Below, one piece after another: positions 30,068 through 39,135 of a stretch of 64,000 nt of DNA. The DNA lies in NCBI RefSeq assembly GCF_014397025.1, contig NZ_JACJUO010000001.1, forward strand, positions 1,660,501-1,724,500, given 5' to 3'. The notes under the pieces are model-generated. The model was not told the origin of the DNA and did no database searches. It saw nothing but the letters and a program-made list of their open reading frames with translations. The position numbers and the translations under genes are program-made. The first letter of the stretch is position 1. Each line of letters begins with the position of its first letter. The DNA comes from Ochrobactrum sp. Marseille-Q0166. Lineage in GTDB: Bacteria; Pseudomonadota; Alphaproteobacteria; Rhizobiales; Rhizobiaceae.

Positions 30068-30541
30068 TTACTGACGTTTATCCGGCGCAGGCACATCAGA
30101 TGTCTGCTTACAGTTTTTCAACCACACGTCATAAATCGGATGTTCCACGGCATTGAGACCGGGGCTGTCAGCAAACATCCACCCCGTAAAGATGCGGCGA
30201 ATTTTACGATCAAGCGTGATTTCATCAACTTCAACGAAACCATCCGTGCGTGGTGCTTCGTTATCAGTGCGCGAGTAGCAAACTTTTGGCGTTACCTGAA
30301 GCGCACCAAATTGCACAGTCTCATTTATGTAAACGTCAAAGCTGGTAATGCGTCCGGTAATCTTGTCGAGGCCGGAAAACTCTGCGATGGGGTTAGAAAT
30401 ACGCTCAGCATAAGCTGCATTGAAACCAATAGAACCAGTTAATACCGTCAGCAAAGCCACTTTCGTTGCCTGCCTAAGCCAGCTTTTACCGTTTATAGTT
30501 GTAACGGGAGAAAACTTCTTCAAAACGGATATCCGTATCAA
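30068..30541 (-). CDS. Exported DUF2155 protein
   Basis: Alphaproteobacterial DUF2155 family protein of unknown function, about 157 residues. A hydrophobic segment ending AAYAERIS looks like a signal peptide, and the mature part contains ITSFDVYINETVQFGALQV and TGWMFADSPGLNAVEHPIYDVW, typical of the family. There is no ATG in the frame; the TTG at 30541 is the outermost start and has no good ribosome site, so the real start may be a few codons inside. Likely periplasmic. Confidence 0.85.
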   Translation of the reverse strand: MIRISVLKKFSPVTTINGKSWLRQATKVALLTVLTGSIGFNAAYAERISNPIAEFSGLDKITGRITSFDVYINETVQFGALQVTPKVCYSRTDNEAPRTDGFVEVDEITLDRKIRRIFTGWMFADSPGLNAVEHPIYDVWLKNCKQTSDVPAPDKRQ

Positions 30542-30679
30542 TCTGGTTAATTAATAGCGCCGGAATAATTCCTACGGACCAAATGTGACGATTCGTTGCC
30601 CTGTCGCAAGCAACAATGACCGACCATCATTCGGAGAATAGATATATCCTCAGGCCTTTTACGCCAACCGAGCTTCATG

Positions 30680-30711
30680 AAAAAAAACGGCATGAACATT
30701 CATGCCGTTTT
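30680..30711 (-). terminator. Strong terminator after the NDUFA12 gene
   Basis: A 12-bp stem (30684-30695 with 30700-30711) with a 4-base loop. On the minus strand it ends in eight T bases. Confidence 0.9.
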
Positions 30712-30720
30712 CCTTCAAAA

Positions 30721-31131
30721 TTAGCTGCCCGGTGTCCAGGCATCGTATTCGCCCGTTACGCGTGGGCGTTCCGCAGGTGTCGTACCCGGAATGGCAATAG
30801 CACCTTTAGGACGGTAGGCCAGCGGCGAACCTGTCAGATTTTGCAAATGCGGCTTCTGCCAGTCGCGCGGCTTGTAGTCTTCCTTGCTTGGCGGTGTATC
30901 AACACGGTGGTGTATCCAGCCATGCCAACCCGGAGGAATAGCACTTGCTTCCGCATAGCCATTGAAAATGACCCAGCGGCGCGTACGACCTTCAGAGTCC
31001 TTACCACCCTGATAGTAGATATTGCCGAACTCATCTTCGCCAACCCGTTCGCCTTTGCGCCAGGTGTGAAGGCGGGTGCCGAGTGTCTGGCCATTCCACC
31101 AGGTGAAGACTTGCGTAAGAAATTTCTTCAT
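30721..31131 (-). CDS. NDUFA12-family NADH:ubiquinone oxidoreductase subunit
   Basis: Homologue of the mitochondrial complex I accessory subunit NDUFA12 (B17.2), found in alphaproteobacteria as an accessory subunit of NDH-1. The 136-residue protein contains the signature ERVGEDEFGNIYY, RRWVIFNGYAEASAIPPGWHGWIHHR and DTPPSKEDYKP. There are no membrane helices; it is peripheral. A strong terminator ends it. It sits apart from the main nuo operon, as is usual in Rhizobiales. Confidence 0.93.
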   Translation of the reverse strand: MKKFLTQVFTWWNGQTLGTRLHTWRKGERVGEDEFGNIYYQGGKDSEGRTRRWVIFNGYAEASAIPPGWHGWIHHRVDTPPSKEDYKPRDWQKPHLQNLTGSPLAYRPKGAIAIPGTTPAERPRVTGEYDAWTPGS

Positions 31132-31301
31132 GACCTATCCAGATCCGTAATTGCCACAGGCAGATCAACTGCCGGGTTTTGATGCTTATGGCCCTATCAA
31201 AGGCCCAAGGCAAGGGGCAAGTTGCCGCTGTCACAAGAGTATGAAGCGCATCACGAAAAGTGTAAAACAGCTTACAGACACGAAGCGCTCAAGCATTAAA
31301 T

Positions 31302-31805
31302 CTACATAGACCAGCCTTCGAGAGACTTTTCCATAATGAGCACTGGTTCCTTGCAATCGGAATCGCCCCAATCTTCACTTCGACCCACGCGAGCATAGCC
31401 TTTGCGCTCATAAAAGCGCACCGACTTTTCATTGCGTTCTATAACTTCGAGCCGCAGCGTGTTCACGCCGGGAAAAGCCATTTCGACTTCTGCCAAAAGC
31501 ATTGTGCCGATGCCCTGCACCTGCGATTCAGGGCGCACATAAAGCTGGTGAAGCGAGGCCTTGCCCTCTCCGGTCTGGCTTGCAAAAGCCATACCGTCGA
31601 TACCGCCCTCACCGTTGTCTGCAACGATAAACTCAGAATATGGCTTCTTCAGATTGGCTTTCAGAGCCGCAACCGAATGCCATTTACCAGTGACGGCATT
31701 CACTGTTTCCCGACCTAGAATATCGTCAAAAGTCGCGTGCCAAGTCGAGACCAGCAATTCATGCACGGCCTTCAAATCGGCCTCGCTGGCGCTGCGAACC
31801 CACAT
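31302..31805 (-). CDS. GNAT-family N-acetyltransferase
   Basis: Acetyl-CoA-dependent acetyltransferase fold of 167 residues; substrate unknown. The acetyl-CoA loop is VQGIGTMLL after LYVRPESQ, and the C-terminal NEKSVRFYERKGYARVGR is the typical GNAT end. Its ATG overlaps the gatB stop by one base (TAATG), so it is translationally coupled to gatB. That may only reflect operon compaction. Confidence 0.88.
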   Translation of the reverse strand: MWVRSASEADLKAVHELLVSTWHATFDDILGRETVNAVTGKWHSVAALKANLKKPYSEFIVADNGEGGIDGMAFASQTGEGKASLHQLYVRPESQVQGIGTMLLAEVEMAFPGVNTLRLEVIERNEKSVRFYERKGYARVGRSEDWGDSDCKEPVLIMEKSLEGWSM

Positions 31806-33307
31806 TATTCTTCAATCCCGAGCTTGGACTTAACCAGATCATTGACGGCCTGCGGGTTAGCCTTGCCGCCCGTCGCCTTCATCACCTGACCAACGAACCA
31901 GCCTGCCATGCTTGGCTTGGCCTTGGCCTGTTCAACCTTGTCCGGGTTGGCGCTAATAATATCGTCAACGGCCTTTTCGATTGCACCCGTGTCAGTGACC
32001 TGCTTCATACCGCGTTCTTCAACGAGGCTTTTCGGATCGCCACCTTCATTCCAGACGATTTCAAACAGTTCCTTGGCGATCTTGCCAGAAATTGTACCGT
32101 CCTTGATCAGATCAATGATCGCGCCAAGCTGCGCGGGCGAAACAGGCGATGTTTCAATATCCTTGCCGGTCTTGTTAAGCGCACCAAGAAGATCATTAAT
32201 AACCCAGTTTGCCGCCAGCTTGCCGTCACGGCCATCAGAAACTGCTTCGTAATAATCGGCGATCGCCTTTTCCGAAACGAGAATCGAAGCGTCATAGACG
32301 GAAATGCCGAGCTTTTCGACAAGACGGTCTTTCTTGACGTCTGGCAGCTCCGGCAGATCAGCAGCCAGCGCATCGACAAATGCCTGATCGAATTCGAGCG
32401 GCAGAAGGTCGGGATCCGGGAAATAGCGATAGTCATGCGCTTCTTCTTTGGAGCGCATTGAACGAGTTTCACCCTTCACCGGATCAAACAGACGGGTTTC
32501 CTGATCAATGGAGCCACCGTCTTCCAGAATGGCGATCTGGCGACGCGCTTCATATTCAATCGCCTGACCAACAAAGCGAATCGAGTTGACGTTCTTGATC
32601 TCGCAGCGTGTGCCGAATTCACCACCGGGGCGGCGGACAGAAACATTCACGTCGGCGCGCATCGAGCCTTCATCCATGTTGCCGTCACAAGTTCCGAGAT
32701 AGCGAACAATCGTGCGCAGCTTGGTCAGATAAGCGCGTGCTTCATCCGACGAACGCAGGTCTGGCTTGGAAACAATTTCCATCAGCGCCACACCGGAGCG
32801 GTTGAGATCGACATAGGACATCGTTGGATGCTGGTCGTGCAGCGATTTGCCCGCATCCTGCTCCAGATGCAAACGCTCAATACCGATCTCCACGTCTTCG
32901 AACTGGCCCTTATTGTCGGGGCCGACAGAGATCATGATCTTGCCTTCGCCAACAATCGGCTGCTTGAACTGGGAAATCTGATAGCCCTGTGGCAAATCGG
33001 GATAGAAATAGTTTTTCCGGTCAAAAACCGATTTCAGATTGATCTGTGCATTCAGGCCAATACCGGTGCGAACAGCCTGCTTGACACATTCAAGATTGAT
33101 CACGGGCAACATGCCCGGCATCGCGGCATCCACAAGGGAGACGTTCGCATTCGGATCGGCGCCAAAGGATGTAGATGCACCAGAGAACAGCTTCGATTCG
33201 GAGGTGACCTGCGCGTGGACTTCCATGCCAATGACGACTTCCCAATCGCCAGTGGCGCCAGAAATGAAGCGTTTCGGTTCTGGGGTGCGCGTATCAATAA
33301 GGGTCAT
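31805..33307 (-). CDS. gatB: Aspartyl/glutamyl-tRNA amidotransferase subunit B
   Basis: GatB binds mischarged Glu-tRNA-Gln (and Asp-tRNA-Asn) and, with GatAC, converts it to the correct aminoacyl-tRNA. The roughly 500-residue protein shows [40 protein letters not shown] and the C-terminal YqeY-like tail domain ending [10 protein letters not shown]. The ATG at 33307 is preferred to an in-frame TTG four codons upstream. Its presence suggests indirect Gln-tRNA synthesis. Confidence 0.95.
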   Translation of the reverse strand: MTLIDTRTPEPKRFISGATGDWEVVIGMEVHAQVTSESKLFSGASTSFGADPNANVSLVDAAMPGMLPVINLECVKQAVRTGIGLNAQINLKSVFDRKNYFYPDLPQGYQISQFKQPIVGEGKIMISVGPDNKGQFEDVEIGIERLHLEQDAGKSLHDQHPTMSYVDLNRSGVALMEIVSKPDLRSSDEARAYLTKLRTIVRYLGTCDGNMDEGSMRADVNVSVRRPGGEFGTRCEIKNVNSIRFVGQAIEYEARRQIAILEDGGSIDQETRLFDPVKGETRSMRSKEEAHDYRYFPDPDLLPLEFDQAFVDALAADLPELPDVKKDRLVEKLGISVYDASILVSEKAIADYYEAVSDGRDGKLAANWVINDLLGALNKTGKDIETSPVSPAQLGAIIDLIKDGTISGKIAKELFEIVWNEGGDPKSLVEERGMKQVTDTGAIEKAVDDIISANPDKVEQAKAKPSMAGWFVGQVMKATGGKANPQAVNDLVKSKLGIEE

Positions 33308-33416
33308 GCTGGCTCGCAAATATTCGGATTGAGCTAAAAACTGATTGCTTACTGGCTAGAGCAAAGCCCCTTGGGATGCAAGCTTTTCAGCTGGTCAATT
33401 GCATGTGGTGAAACAG

Positions 33417-33439
33417 AAAAGGCCGCGCAATGCGCGGCC
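33417..33439 (-). terminator. Terminator of the trigger factor gene
   Basis: An 8-bp all-GC stem (33421-33428 with 33432-33439) and a 3-base loop, followed on the minus strand by TTTTCTGTTT. Confidence 0.85.
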
Positions 33440-33466
33440 AATCCCGTATTCAATAAAGAGGAGAAA

Positions 33467-34897
33467 TTAAGCCTCGTCGGACTTTTCTTCTGTCTTCTTC
33501 TTAGGAGCGGCCTTCTTCTTGGCAGCAGCCTTCTTGGCTGGCTTTGCTTCCGAAGCTGCATCTTCGTCTTCTGCGGTCAGCTCTTCCTTCGAGACCTTCT
33601 TATCGGTCACGTTGATGTTCGCCAGCAGATGGTCAACGACCTTCTCTTCGAAGATAGGTGCGCGGAGGTTTGCAACTGCATCCGGCGTCTTACGCAGGAA
33701 TTCGTAGATTTCCTTTTCCTGACCCGGGTAGCGGCGTACCTGATCAAAAACCGCACGCTGCAGTTCTTCTTCGGTAACTTCTACACCAGCCTTTTCGCCG
33801 ATTTCGGAGAGAACCAGACCGAGGCGAACACGACGTTCAGCAAGCTTGCGATATTCTTCACGAGCGGCTTCTTCAGTGGTTTCTTCGTCTTCAAACGTGC
33901 GGCCAGCCTGCTGCAGGTCGAAGTTGATCTGCTGCCAGATGTTGTTGAATTCAGCTTCAACCAGCTTTTCAGGTGTTTCGAAAGCGTAATCACCATCGAG
34001 CGCGTCGAGAATCTGACGCTTAACCTTCTGACGCGTGATCTGGCCGTACTGACTTTCGATCTGTTCGCGAACAACCTGACGCAGACGCTCAAGCGACTCG
34101 ATGCCGAGCTTCTTGGCGGTTTCATCGTCGAGAACGAGTTCACCAGCCTTTTCGACGCCCTTAACGGTGATGTCAAAGGTTGCATCCTTGCCTGCAAGAT
34201 GCGCTGCACCATATTCTGCAGGGAAAGTTACGTTGATAACCTTCTCATCGCCGGCCTTGAGGCCAACGAGCTGTTCTTCAAAGCCGGGAATGAACTGGCC
34301 CGAACCGAGAACAAGCTGCGCATCGGTGTCAGCGCCGCCTTCAAAAGGTTCGCCATCAACCTTACCGAGATAGTCGATCGTGACACGATCTTCATTTTCG
34401 GCCTTACCCTTCTTGGCTTCAAAGGTACGGGTCGAAGCTGCAACGCGCTTGACCTGTTCGTCAACTTCTTCGTCCGAGATGTCTACGACTTCACGGGTCA
34501 CAGTGATCTTCGAGAAATCCTTGACTTCAATCTTTGGCAGAACTTCATAGGTCAGCGAGAAAACGAAATCGGCCTTGCCGTCCAGAACCTTTTCAGCTTC
34601 TTTTTCGTCTTCAGACATCGAAACGACTGGCTGCGTTGCCGATTTTTCGTTGCGGTCAGCAAGAATAGAGCGTGACGAATCATTCAGGATTTCGTTCACG
34701 ATCTCAGCCATGAAGGACTTGCCATAGGTCTTGCGCAGGTGTGCTGTTGGCACCTTGCCTGGACGGAAGCCATTGATCTTGGCGCGACCACGTGCAGTTT
34801 CGAGCCGCTCGGAGAGCTTTGCTTCGAGATCTCCTGCCGGAACCACGACTTTAATCTCGCGCTTCAGCCCTTCATTAAGCGTTTCGGTAACCTGCAT
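33467..34897 (-). CDS. tig: Trigger factor, ribosome-associated chaperone
   Basis: Ribosome-bound chaperone and peptidyl-prolyl isomerase of 476 residues. The N-terminal ribosome-binding domain has the signature [17 protein letters not shown]. The FKBP-like domain (about 150-240) includes [20 protein letters not shown] helical C-terminal chaperone region ends in a Lys/Ala-rich tail. The ATG at 34897 is preferred over an upstream TTG because AAGG lies eight bases before it. A tRNA-Leu gene lies 88 bases upstream on the same strand. Confidence 0.96.
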   Translation of the reverse strand: MQVTETLNEGLKREIKVVVPAGDLEAKLSERLETARGRAKINGFRPGKVPTAHLRKTYGKSFMAEIVNEILNDSSRSILADRNEKSATQPVVSMSEDEKEAEKVLDGKADFVFSLTYEVLPKIEVKDFSKITVTREVVDISDEEVDEQVKRVAASTRTFEAKKGKAENEDRVTIDYLGKVDGEPFEGGADTDAQLVLGSGQFIPGFEEQLVGLKAGDEKVINVTFPAEYGAAHLAGKDATFDITVKGVEKAGELVLDDETAKKLGIESLERLRQVVREQIESQYGQITRQKVKRQILDALDGDYAFETPEKLVEAEFNNIWQQINFDLQQAGRTFEDEETTEEAAREEYRKLAERRVRLGLVLSEIGEKAGVEVTEEELQRAVFDQVRRYPGQEKEIYEFLRKTPDAVANLRAPIFEEKVVDHLLANINVTDKKVSKEELTAEDEDAASEAKPAKKAAAKKKAAPKKKTEEKSDEA

Positions 34898-34985
34898 GTT
34901 CAAACCTTCACTTCTTTGTCATTGTCCCGCCGTTACCGGCGCTTATGCCTCGTCGCGGGAGAGAAATTCTTTGCCTTAAGGCAGT

Positions 34986-35068
34986 TGGTGCGGATAGAGG
35001 GACTCGAACCCCCACGGTCTCCCGCCAGAACCTAAATCTGGTGCGTCTACCAATTTCGCCATATCCGC
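34986..35068 (-). tRNA. tRNA-Leu (anticodon UAG)
   Basis: On the minus strand, acceptor arm GCGGATA pairs with TATCCGC and a genome-encoded ACCA end follows. The anticodon stem CCAGA/TCTGG encloses TTTAGGT, giving anticodon TAG (reads CUN Leu codons). A variable arm GGCGGGAGACC and T-arm GGGGGTTCGAGTCCCTC are present. The long variable arm fits a class II Leu tRNA. Confidence 0.96.
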
Positions 35069-35295
35069 CTCTGAACCGAAGTGCATTCAACCGAACGCAC
35101 CAAATTCGCCTCAGATATTGAACCGCCTCTCGAAAGCGCGCGTCTCTATATCACTCAATTTTCCCGGTTCAAAGGAAAAAAGCCGATTTGCTGGCATTGA
35201 TTTTCAAGCCGGTTCAAACCGAAGCGCTTTCGTGCTTTCCGCCCCTATATAGCGATCTTATCGCCTTAGCCAAGCCTTTTTAGAATAAAGCCGGA

Positions 35296-35868
35296 TTAAT
35301 AGAGCGGCTCCTCGTAAAGTTGCCTGCCTTTATCGCGTAAAGCTTTGATAACAGCGGTGCCTGCATCATCAACGGCGATCACAGCGGTAATCTGCAAATC
35401 ACGCTGACCATCTTCGATTACCCGCCCCTCGCCCTCCGGAACATAATAGCGCTCGATACCGTAACGCACATTGAGCGTCGCATCGGGATCGTCGGGAATC
35501 TTGTAGTTCGATTCTCCGCGAATCTGCACTTCATCCTCAGGGAGATCTGTAAAAGACATGAAAGATGCTCGCGAGATATGCCAGATGCCATCAGGTCCAG
35601 ACTTCAGTGCAACATAAACAGTCCGCGAAGAATCAACGGGCGTACCTTTGATGATTTTGCGATCAATCGACGTTATGTCATAGCCGAGGATCACATAATC
35701 CCCACGCATCAAGTCGCGAGGATCGACAGGTTTGGTCTGGAGAACAACTTCATGACCGGACCGCAATATCGAGGCGCGCTGCTCAATGCTTGCATAGAGA
35801 ATACCGCTCTGAAGCAAAGCTGCGACCACAGCGCCAGCATAGAGCCACTTAGCCTTGATCAAGCTCAT
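35296..35868 (-). CDS. GDYXXLXY-domain membrane protein
   Basis: A 190-residue protein with an N-terminal hydrophobic helix (about 8-27) and the family-naming motif GDYVILGYDI near residues 55-64. Members are usually encoded beside a DUF2157 integral membrane protein, as here. Function unknown. Its ATG overlaps the stop of the DUF2157 gene by four bases, showing translational coupling. Confidence 0.88.
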   Translation of the reverse strand: MSLIKAKWLYAGAVVAALLQSGILYASIEQRASILRSGHEVVLQTKPVDPRDLMRGDYVILGYDITSIDRKIIKGTPVDSSRTVYVALKSGPDGIWHISRASFMSFTDLPEDEVQIRGESNYKIPDDPDATLNVRYGIERYYVPEGEGRVIEDGQRDLQITAVIAVDDAGTAVIKALRDKGRQLYEEPLY

Positions 35869-36989
35869 GGCTGCACCTCCGTTTCCCGCTTCCGTCCGAA
35901 ACGGCTTTCCATACGCCGCACGAAGGTAGCCAGGAGAAGAACCAATATGCCAGCGGTCAGGAAAAAGCCCGAAGTACCGATCATCGAGCCAACGGTTGAA
36001 AAAGCGAGATAAAGCACTTCTAAAGAAAATGCGGCATATGCAATCGAACGCAAGCTGCCATTATCCCGCCCACATACGGCAAGCGAACCAATCGATAACG
36101 CCAATATGAGAATCCCATAGACGACATCCTGCGTGATATTCTTATCAAAGATGGTCGAAAGCATCTTGTCGACCTGAAGAATGCCAAGCGCCATTAGGGC
36201 CAACAACAAGCCATAAGAAGCGAGCGGATGCGCGAAACGTGTGAGCCGCTGAAGTGCGTCATGCGCGAAAGCATCAATAAGCATGAAGCCAATACCGACA
36301 ACCAACATCAAACCGAGAATCAAACGGCTTTCATTTTCTGAATAAAGAAGCGCAGCCCAGCCGAGTACAAACAGACACAATATATGTGCAGCGTGACGCG
36401 ATTGCGTGAAGCGCGCTGCGAGCGCACCAGCAAGGACCAGCAATGGACCGATCCAGCGATAGGTCATTTCACCGTAATTGTTATCGAAAGCGTAGGTCGA
36501 GAGATAGAAGCAAGCCACCCCTGCACCAAAGGCAGTCAGCGCGGATGAACGCAGCAGGAAGGCAGACGCGAATACACCGACAGCCCAAACAACCGCCGCC
36601 GAATGCACATCGCCCGACATATGATACATTTGGCCTATAAGCGCGATACCAGCACCAAATGAAGATGCAGCAATTATATAGAGAGCCTGCGGCAGGATGG
36701 TATCGCCACGTATCTGTCGCCATGCGCCACCGATATAGCAAACCCAGATCAATATGAAGACAAGACCGATACGCATGATGCGCGGCATGTCCTGCCAGTT
36801 TGCCGCCACAAGCATGATGACCGCAGCGCCGAGCAGCAGCCCGCCTAATGTTGCAAGAACCGAGCCGAGACTGAACCGGGGGCCACGTTTTTCAAGATCG
36901 GCATTCAACCGGGAAGCTGTGTCTGCATCTATAAGACCGTCATGCTGCCAGCGTGCGATCATGCGCTCTACTGAAATTGAAAACGACAA
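35865..36989 (-). CDS. DUF2157 polytopic membrane protein
   Basis: Integral membrane protein of about 374 residues. A short soluble start (WQHDGLIDADTASRL, the DUF2157 domain) is followed by about ten or more hydrophobic helices. The start is taken as TTG at 36989, five bases after GGGAG; longer in-frame starts have no ribosome site. It is followed in operon by the GDYXXLXY partner. No enzymatic motif is seen, and the function of the pair is unknown. Confidence 0.85.
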   Translation of the reverse strand: MSFSISVERMIARWQHDGLIDADTASRLNADLEKRGPRFSLGSVLATLGGLLLGAAVIMLVAANWQDMPRIMRIGLVFILIWVCYIGGAWRQIRGDTILPQALYIIAASSFGAGIALIGQMYHMSGDVHSAAVVWAVGVFASAFLLRSSALTAFGAGVACFYLSTYAFDNNYGEMTYRWIGPLLVLAGALAARFTQSRHAAHILCLFVLGWAALLYSENESRLILGLMLVVGIGFMLIDAFAHDALQRLTRFAHPLASYGLLLALMALGILQVDKMLSTIFDKNITQDVVYGILILALSIGSLAVCGRDNGSLRSIAYAAFSLEVLYLAFSTVGSMIGTSGFFLTAGILVLLLATFVRRMESRFGRKRETEVQP

Positions 36990-37259
36990 AACAACTCCCG
37001 AAGAATCTATGCGTTGAAGCCGTGAGGCACTAAGCGGCTGAGAACATATAGGAAACTCACCAGCCGGCAAACAAATACCTTCTGTCGCTTTACGGCAATT
37101 TTGTGCCTGACCAGTCTAATCGATTTAGCTCGTCGTGCGGAACCCGCAAAGCAGCTATGCAATCTTGGGTCTGCAAGTAGCGAAAACAATGAGTTATATC
37201 ATGAGCAACAAAACGAGATGAATTGAACCACAGTTCCTCAAAGATGAAGGAATAAAACG

Positions 37260-37406
37260 ATGAACCTGCTTCGCTCATACAACAACTGGCGCCGTTACCG
37301 CGATACTGTCAACGAGCTTAACCAGCTCTCGACTCGCGAACTTAACGATCTTGGCATTTCCCGCGCAGACATTCCGTTTGTCGCACGTCAGTCCAAGGGA
37401 CGCTAA
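37260..37406 (+). CDS. DUF1127 micro-protein (CcaF1-like)
   Basis: A 48-residue basic protein with the DUF1127 core: NWRRYRDTVNEL, then LSTRELNDLGISRADIPFVAR. An AAGGA ribosome site lies eight bases upstream. In Rhodobacter a DUF1127 protein (CcaF1) is encoded at the head of a transcript that also yields four CCUCCUCCC small RNAs, and CcaF1 is reported to be an RNA-binding protein. Four such hairpins follow here immediately. I infer the same organisation. Related proteins occur widely in alphaproteobacteria, often several per genome. Confidence 0.93.
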   Translation: MNLLRSYNNWRRYRDTVNELNQLSTRELNDLGISRADIPFVARQSKGR

Positions 37407-37423
37407 TCAGATTTGACTTTGCT

Positions 37424-37451
37424 GGGCCTGAATCCTCCTCCCATCAGGTCC
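37424..37451 (+). ncRNA. CcsR-like hairpin 1
   Basis: Stem GGGCCTGA with TCAGGTCC (one G-T pair) around a 12-base loop containing CCTCCTCCC (37434-37442). It begins 18 bases after the DUF1127 stop. Confidence 0.8.
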
Positions 37452-37457
37452 GGTTTG

Positions 37458-37489
37458 TCGCAAAGCGCTCCTCCTCCCATGCTTTGCGA
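37458..37489 (+). ncRNA. CcsR-like hairpin 2
   Basis: Stem TCGCAAAGC with GCTTTGCGA, nine perfect pairs, around a 14-base loop containing CCTCCTCCC (37470-37478). Confidence 0.82.
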
Positions 37490-37494
37490 TACCA

Positions 37495-37526
37495 AGACCG
37501 GTCTCTCCTCCTCCCAATTCCGGTCT
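37495..37526 (+). ncRNA. CcsR-like hairpin 3
   Basis: Stem AGACCGG with CCGGTCT, seven perfect pairs, around an 18-base loop containing CCTCCTCCC (37507-37515). Confidence 0.82.
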
Positions 37527-37532
37527 GACAAT

Positions 37533-37582
37533 AATGGCATCCGTCGCACCTCCTCCCGCGCCGGATGCCATTTGTTTTTGTG
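37533..37582 (+). ncRNA. CcsR-like hairpin 4, doubling as terminator
   Basis: Stem AATGGCATCCG with CGGATGCCATT, eleven perfect pairs, around an 18-base loop containing CCTCCTCCC (37549-37557). It is followed by TTTGTTTTTGT, so it can terminate the whole DUF1127-CcsR transcript before trmFO. Confidence 0.82.
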
Positions 37583-37650
37583 GTATAGGTTCTCTGCTCT
37601 GATGCGCTTCGCCCATTGAAGGCGACATTCAAAGGAGGTAAGGGATTGCC

Positions 37651-39057
37651 ATGTCAAAAGATACCAACCTCTCCCCCGTACATGTCGTAGGCGGCGGCCT
37701 TGCAGGCTCCGAAGCCGCGTGGCAAATCGCGCAGGCTGGCGTGCCTGTAATTTTGCATGAAATGCGCCCGGTCCGCGGCACAGACGCACATAAGACAGAG
37801 CAGCTGGCAGAGCTGGTCTGCTCGAATTCTTTCCGCTCAGACGACGCCGAGACAAATGCCGTCGGCGTACTCCATGCCGAAATGCGCCTTGCAGGTTCGC
37901 TGATCATGGCCTGTGCCGACGCACATCAGGTTCCAGCCGGTGGTGCACTCGCGGTCGATCGCGAAGGCTTTTCGCAGGCAGTGACTGCGAAACTAGAAGC
38001 GCACCCGCTGATTACGATTGAGCGCGAAGAAGTCACCGGCCTCCCACCCGAAGACTGGGGTACGACAATTGTTGCTACCGGCCCACTGACTGCGCCGACG
38101 CTTGCAGAAGCGATTCAGGCACAAACAGGTGCTGATGCACTCGCTTTCTTTGATGCCATTGCGCCGATCATCCATTTTGATTCGATCAATATGGATGTGT
38201 GCTGGTTCCAGTCGCGCTACGACAAGGTTGGACCCGGAGGCACTGGCAAGGACTACATCAACTGCCCCATGGACAAGGAGCAGTATGAGGCTTTCGTTGC
38301 TGCCCTTATCGAAGGTGACACGACCGATTTCAAGGAATGGGAAGGGACGCCCTATTTCGATGGCTGTCTGCCGATCGAAGTCATGGCCGAGCGCGGCCCG
38401 GAAACCTTGCGTCATGGTCCAATGAAGCCAATGGGCCTCACCAACGAACATAATCCGACGGTCAAACCTTATGCAGTGGTGCAGCTTCGTCAGGACAATG
38501 CGCTGGGCACACTTTACAACATGGTCGGTTTCCAGACGAAGCTGAAATACGGCTCACAGACCGGCATCTTCAAGATGATCCCCGGCCTTGAAAATGCGGA
38601 ATTTGCGCGTCTTGGCGGTCTGCACCGCAACACCTATCTCAATTCGCCAGTGCTTCTCGATAACGTTCTGCGGTTGAAATCTCGTCAAAACCTGCGCTTC
38701 GCCGGCCAAATTACCGGCTGTGAAGGTTACGTCGAATCATCGGCCATCGGCCTTCTCGCTGGCCGTTTCACTGCCGCTGAAAGACTCGGCAAGACACCAG
38801 TTGCACCACCTCAGACCACTGCTTTTGGCGCCCTGCTCGGCCATATCACTGGTGGTCACATCGTTGCCGACGACGATGAACCGGGCAAACGCTCGTTCCA
38901 ACCCATGAACGTCAATTTCGGCCTGTTCCCACCAATCGACGTACCAAAACCGGAAGGCAAGCGTCTGCGCGGCAAGGAAAAGACGATTGCAAAAAAGCGG
39001 GCCTTGTCTGCACGCGCACTCGCAGATTTCCAGGAGTGGCTCGGTAACAACGTATAA
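37651..39057 (+). CDS. trmFO: tRNA (uracil-5-)-methyltransferase TrmFO
   Basis: Folate/FAD-dependent enzyme that makes 5-methyluridine at tRNA position 54 using methylene-tetrahydrofolate. The N-terminal FAD-binding [19 protein letters not shown] and the TrmFO signature [31 protein letters not shown] (given in part: CSNSFRSDD) are clear. The 468 residues match the family length. An AAAGGAGGT ribosome site at 37631-37639 is unusually complete but 12 bases from the ATG. Confidence 0.96.
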   Translation: MSKDTNLSPVHVVGGGLAGSEAAWQIAQAGVPVILHEMRPVRGTDAHKTEQLAELVCSNSFRSDDAETNAVGVLHAEMRLAGSLIMACADAHQVPAGGALAVDREGFSQAVTAKLEAHPLITIEREEVTGLPPEDWGTTIVATGPLTAPTLAEAIQAQTGADALAFFDAIAPIIHFDSINMDVCWFQSRYDKVGPGGTGKDYINCPMDKEQYEAFVAALIEGDTTDFKEWEGTPYFDGCLPIEVMAERGPETLRHGPMKPMGLTNEHNPTVKPYAVVQLRQDNALGTLYNMVGFQTKLKYGSQTGIFKMIPGLENAEFARLGGLHRNTYLNSPVLLDNVLRLKSRQNLRFAGQITGCEGYVESSAIGLLAGRFTAAERLGKTPVAPPQTTAFGALLGHITGGHIVADDDEPGKRSFQPMNVNFGLFPPIDVPKPEGKRLRGKEKTIAKKRALSARALADFQEWLGNNV

Positions 39058-39082
39058 GTTTCGAAAGAAATTTATATTTTAA

Positions 39083-39135
39083 TTCAAAAAGATAAGGCGG
39101 CTTTCTTATTCAGGAAAACCGCCTTAACTGTTTTA
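39083..39135. terminator. Bidirectional terminator between trmFO and the phytoene-synthase-like gene
   Basis: An 8-bp stem TAAGGCGG (39093-39100) with CCGCCTTA (39119-39126), extended inward after one mismatch. T tracts lie on both strands (TTTT on plus; TTTTT on minus). It serves both convergent genes. Confidence 0.8.

Larger units (their letters stand above)
37407..37582 (+). ncRNA. Tandem CcsR/cuckoo small-RNA array (four hairpins)
   Basis: Four consecutive stem-loops each present CCTCCTCCC in the loop; the stems differ while the loop motif is invariant. The nonamers start at 37434, 37470, 37507 and 37549, spaced 36, 37 and 42 bases apart. This is the defining pattern of the CcsR (conserved CCUCCUCCC motif, stress-induced) or 'cuckoo' RNA family, and they lie directly behind a DUF1127 gene as in Rhodobacter. 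The motif complements ribosome-binding sites. The last hairpin ends in a T-rich tract, giving a common terminator. Confidence 0.88.

Noticed and set aside
33308..33319. TTG start four codons upstream of the gatB ATG
   Set aside because: The ATG at 33307 fits GatB N-termini and no ribosome site supports the TTG.
37164..37200. Possible RpoH-type or EcfG-type promoter upstream of the DUF1127 gene
   Set aside because: CTTG and GGAAC elements are present, but neither has a partner element at the right spacing, so no sigma class can be assigned.
37427..37569. Regularly spaced identical CCTCCTCCC units could suggest a CRISPR array
   Set aside because: The repeated unit is only nine bases, the flanks form hairpins, the spacing is irregular (36, 37, 42) and no cas genes are present. 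The CcsR pattern explains it.
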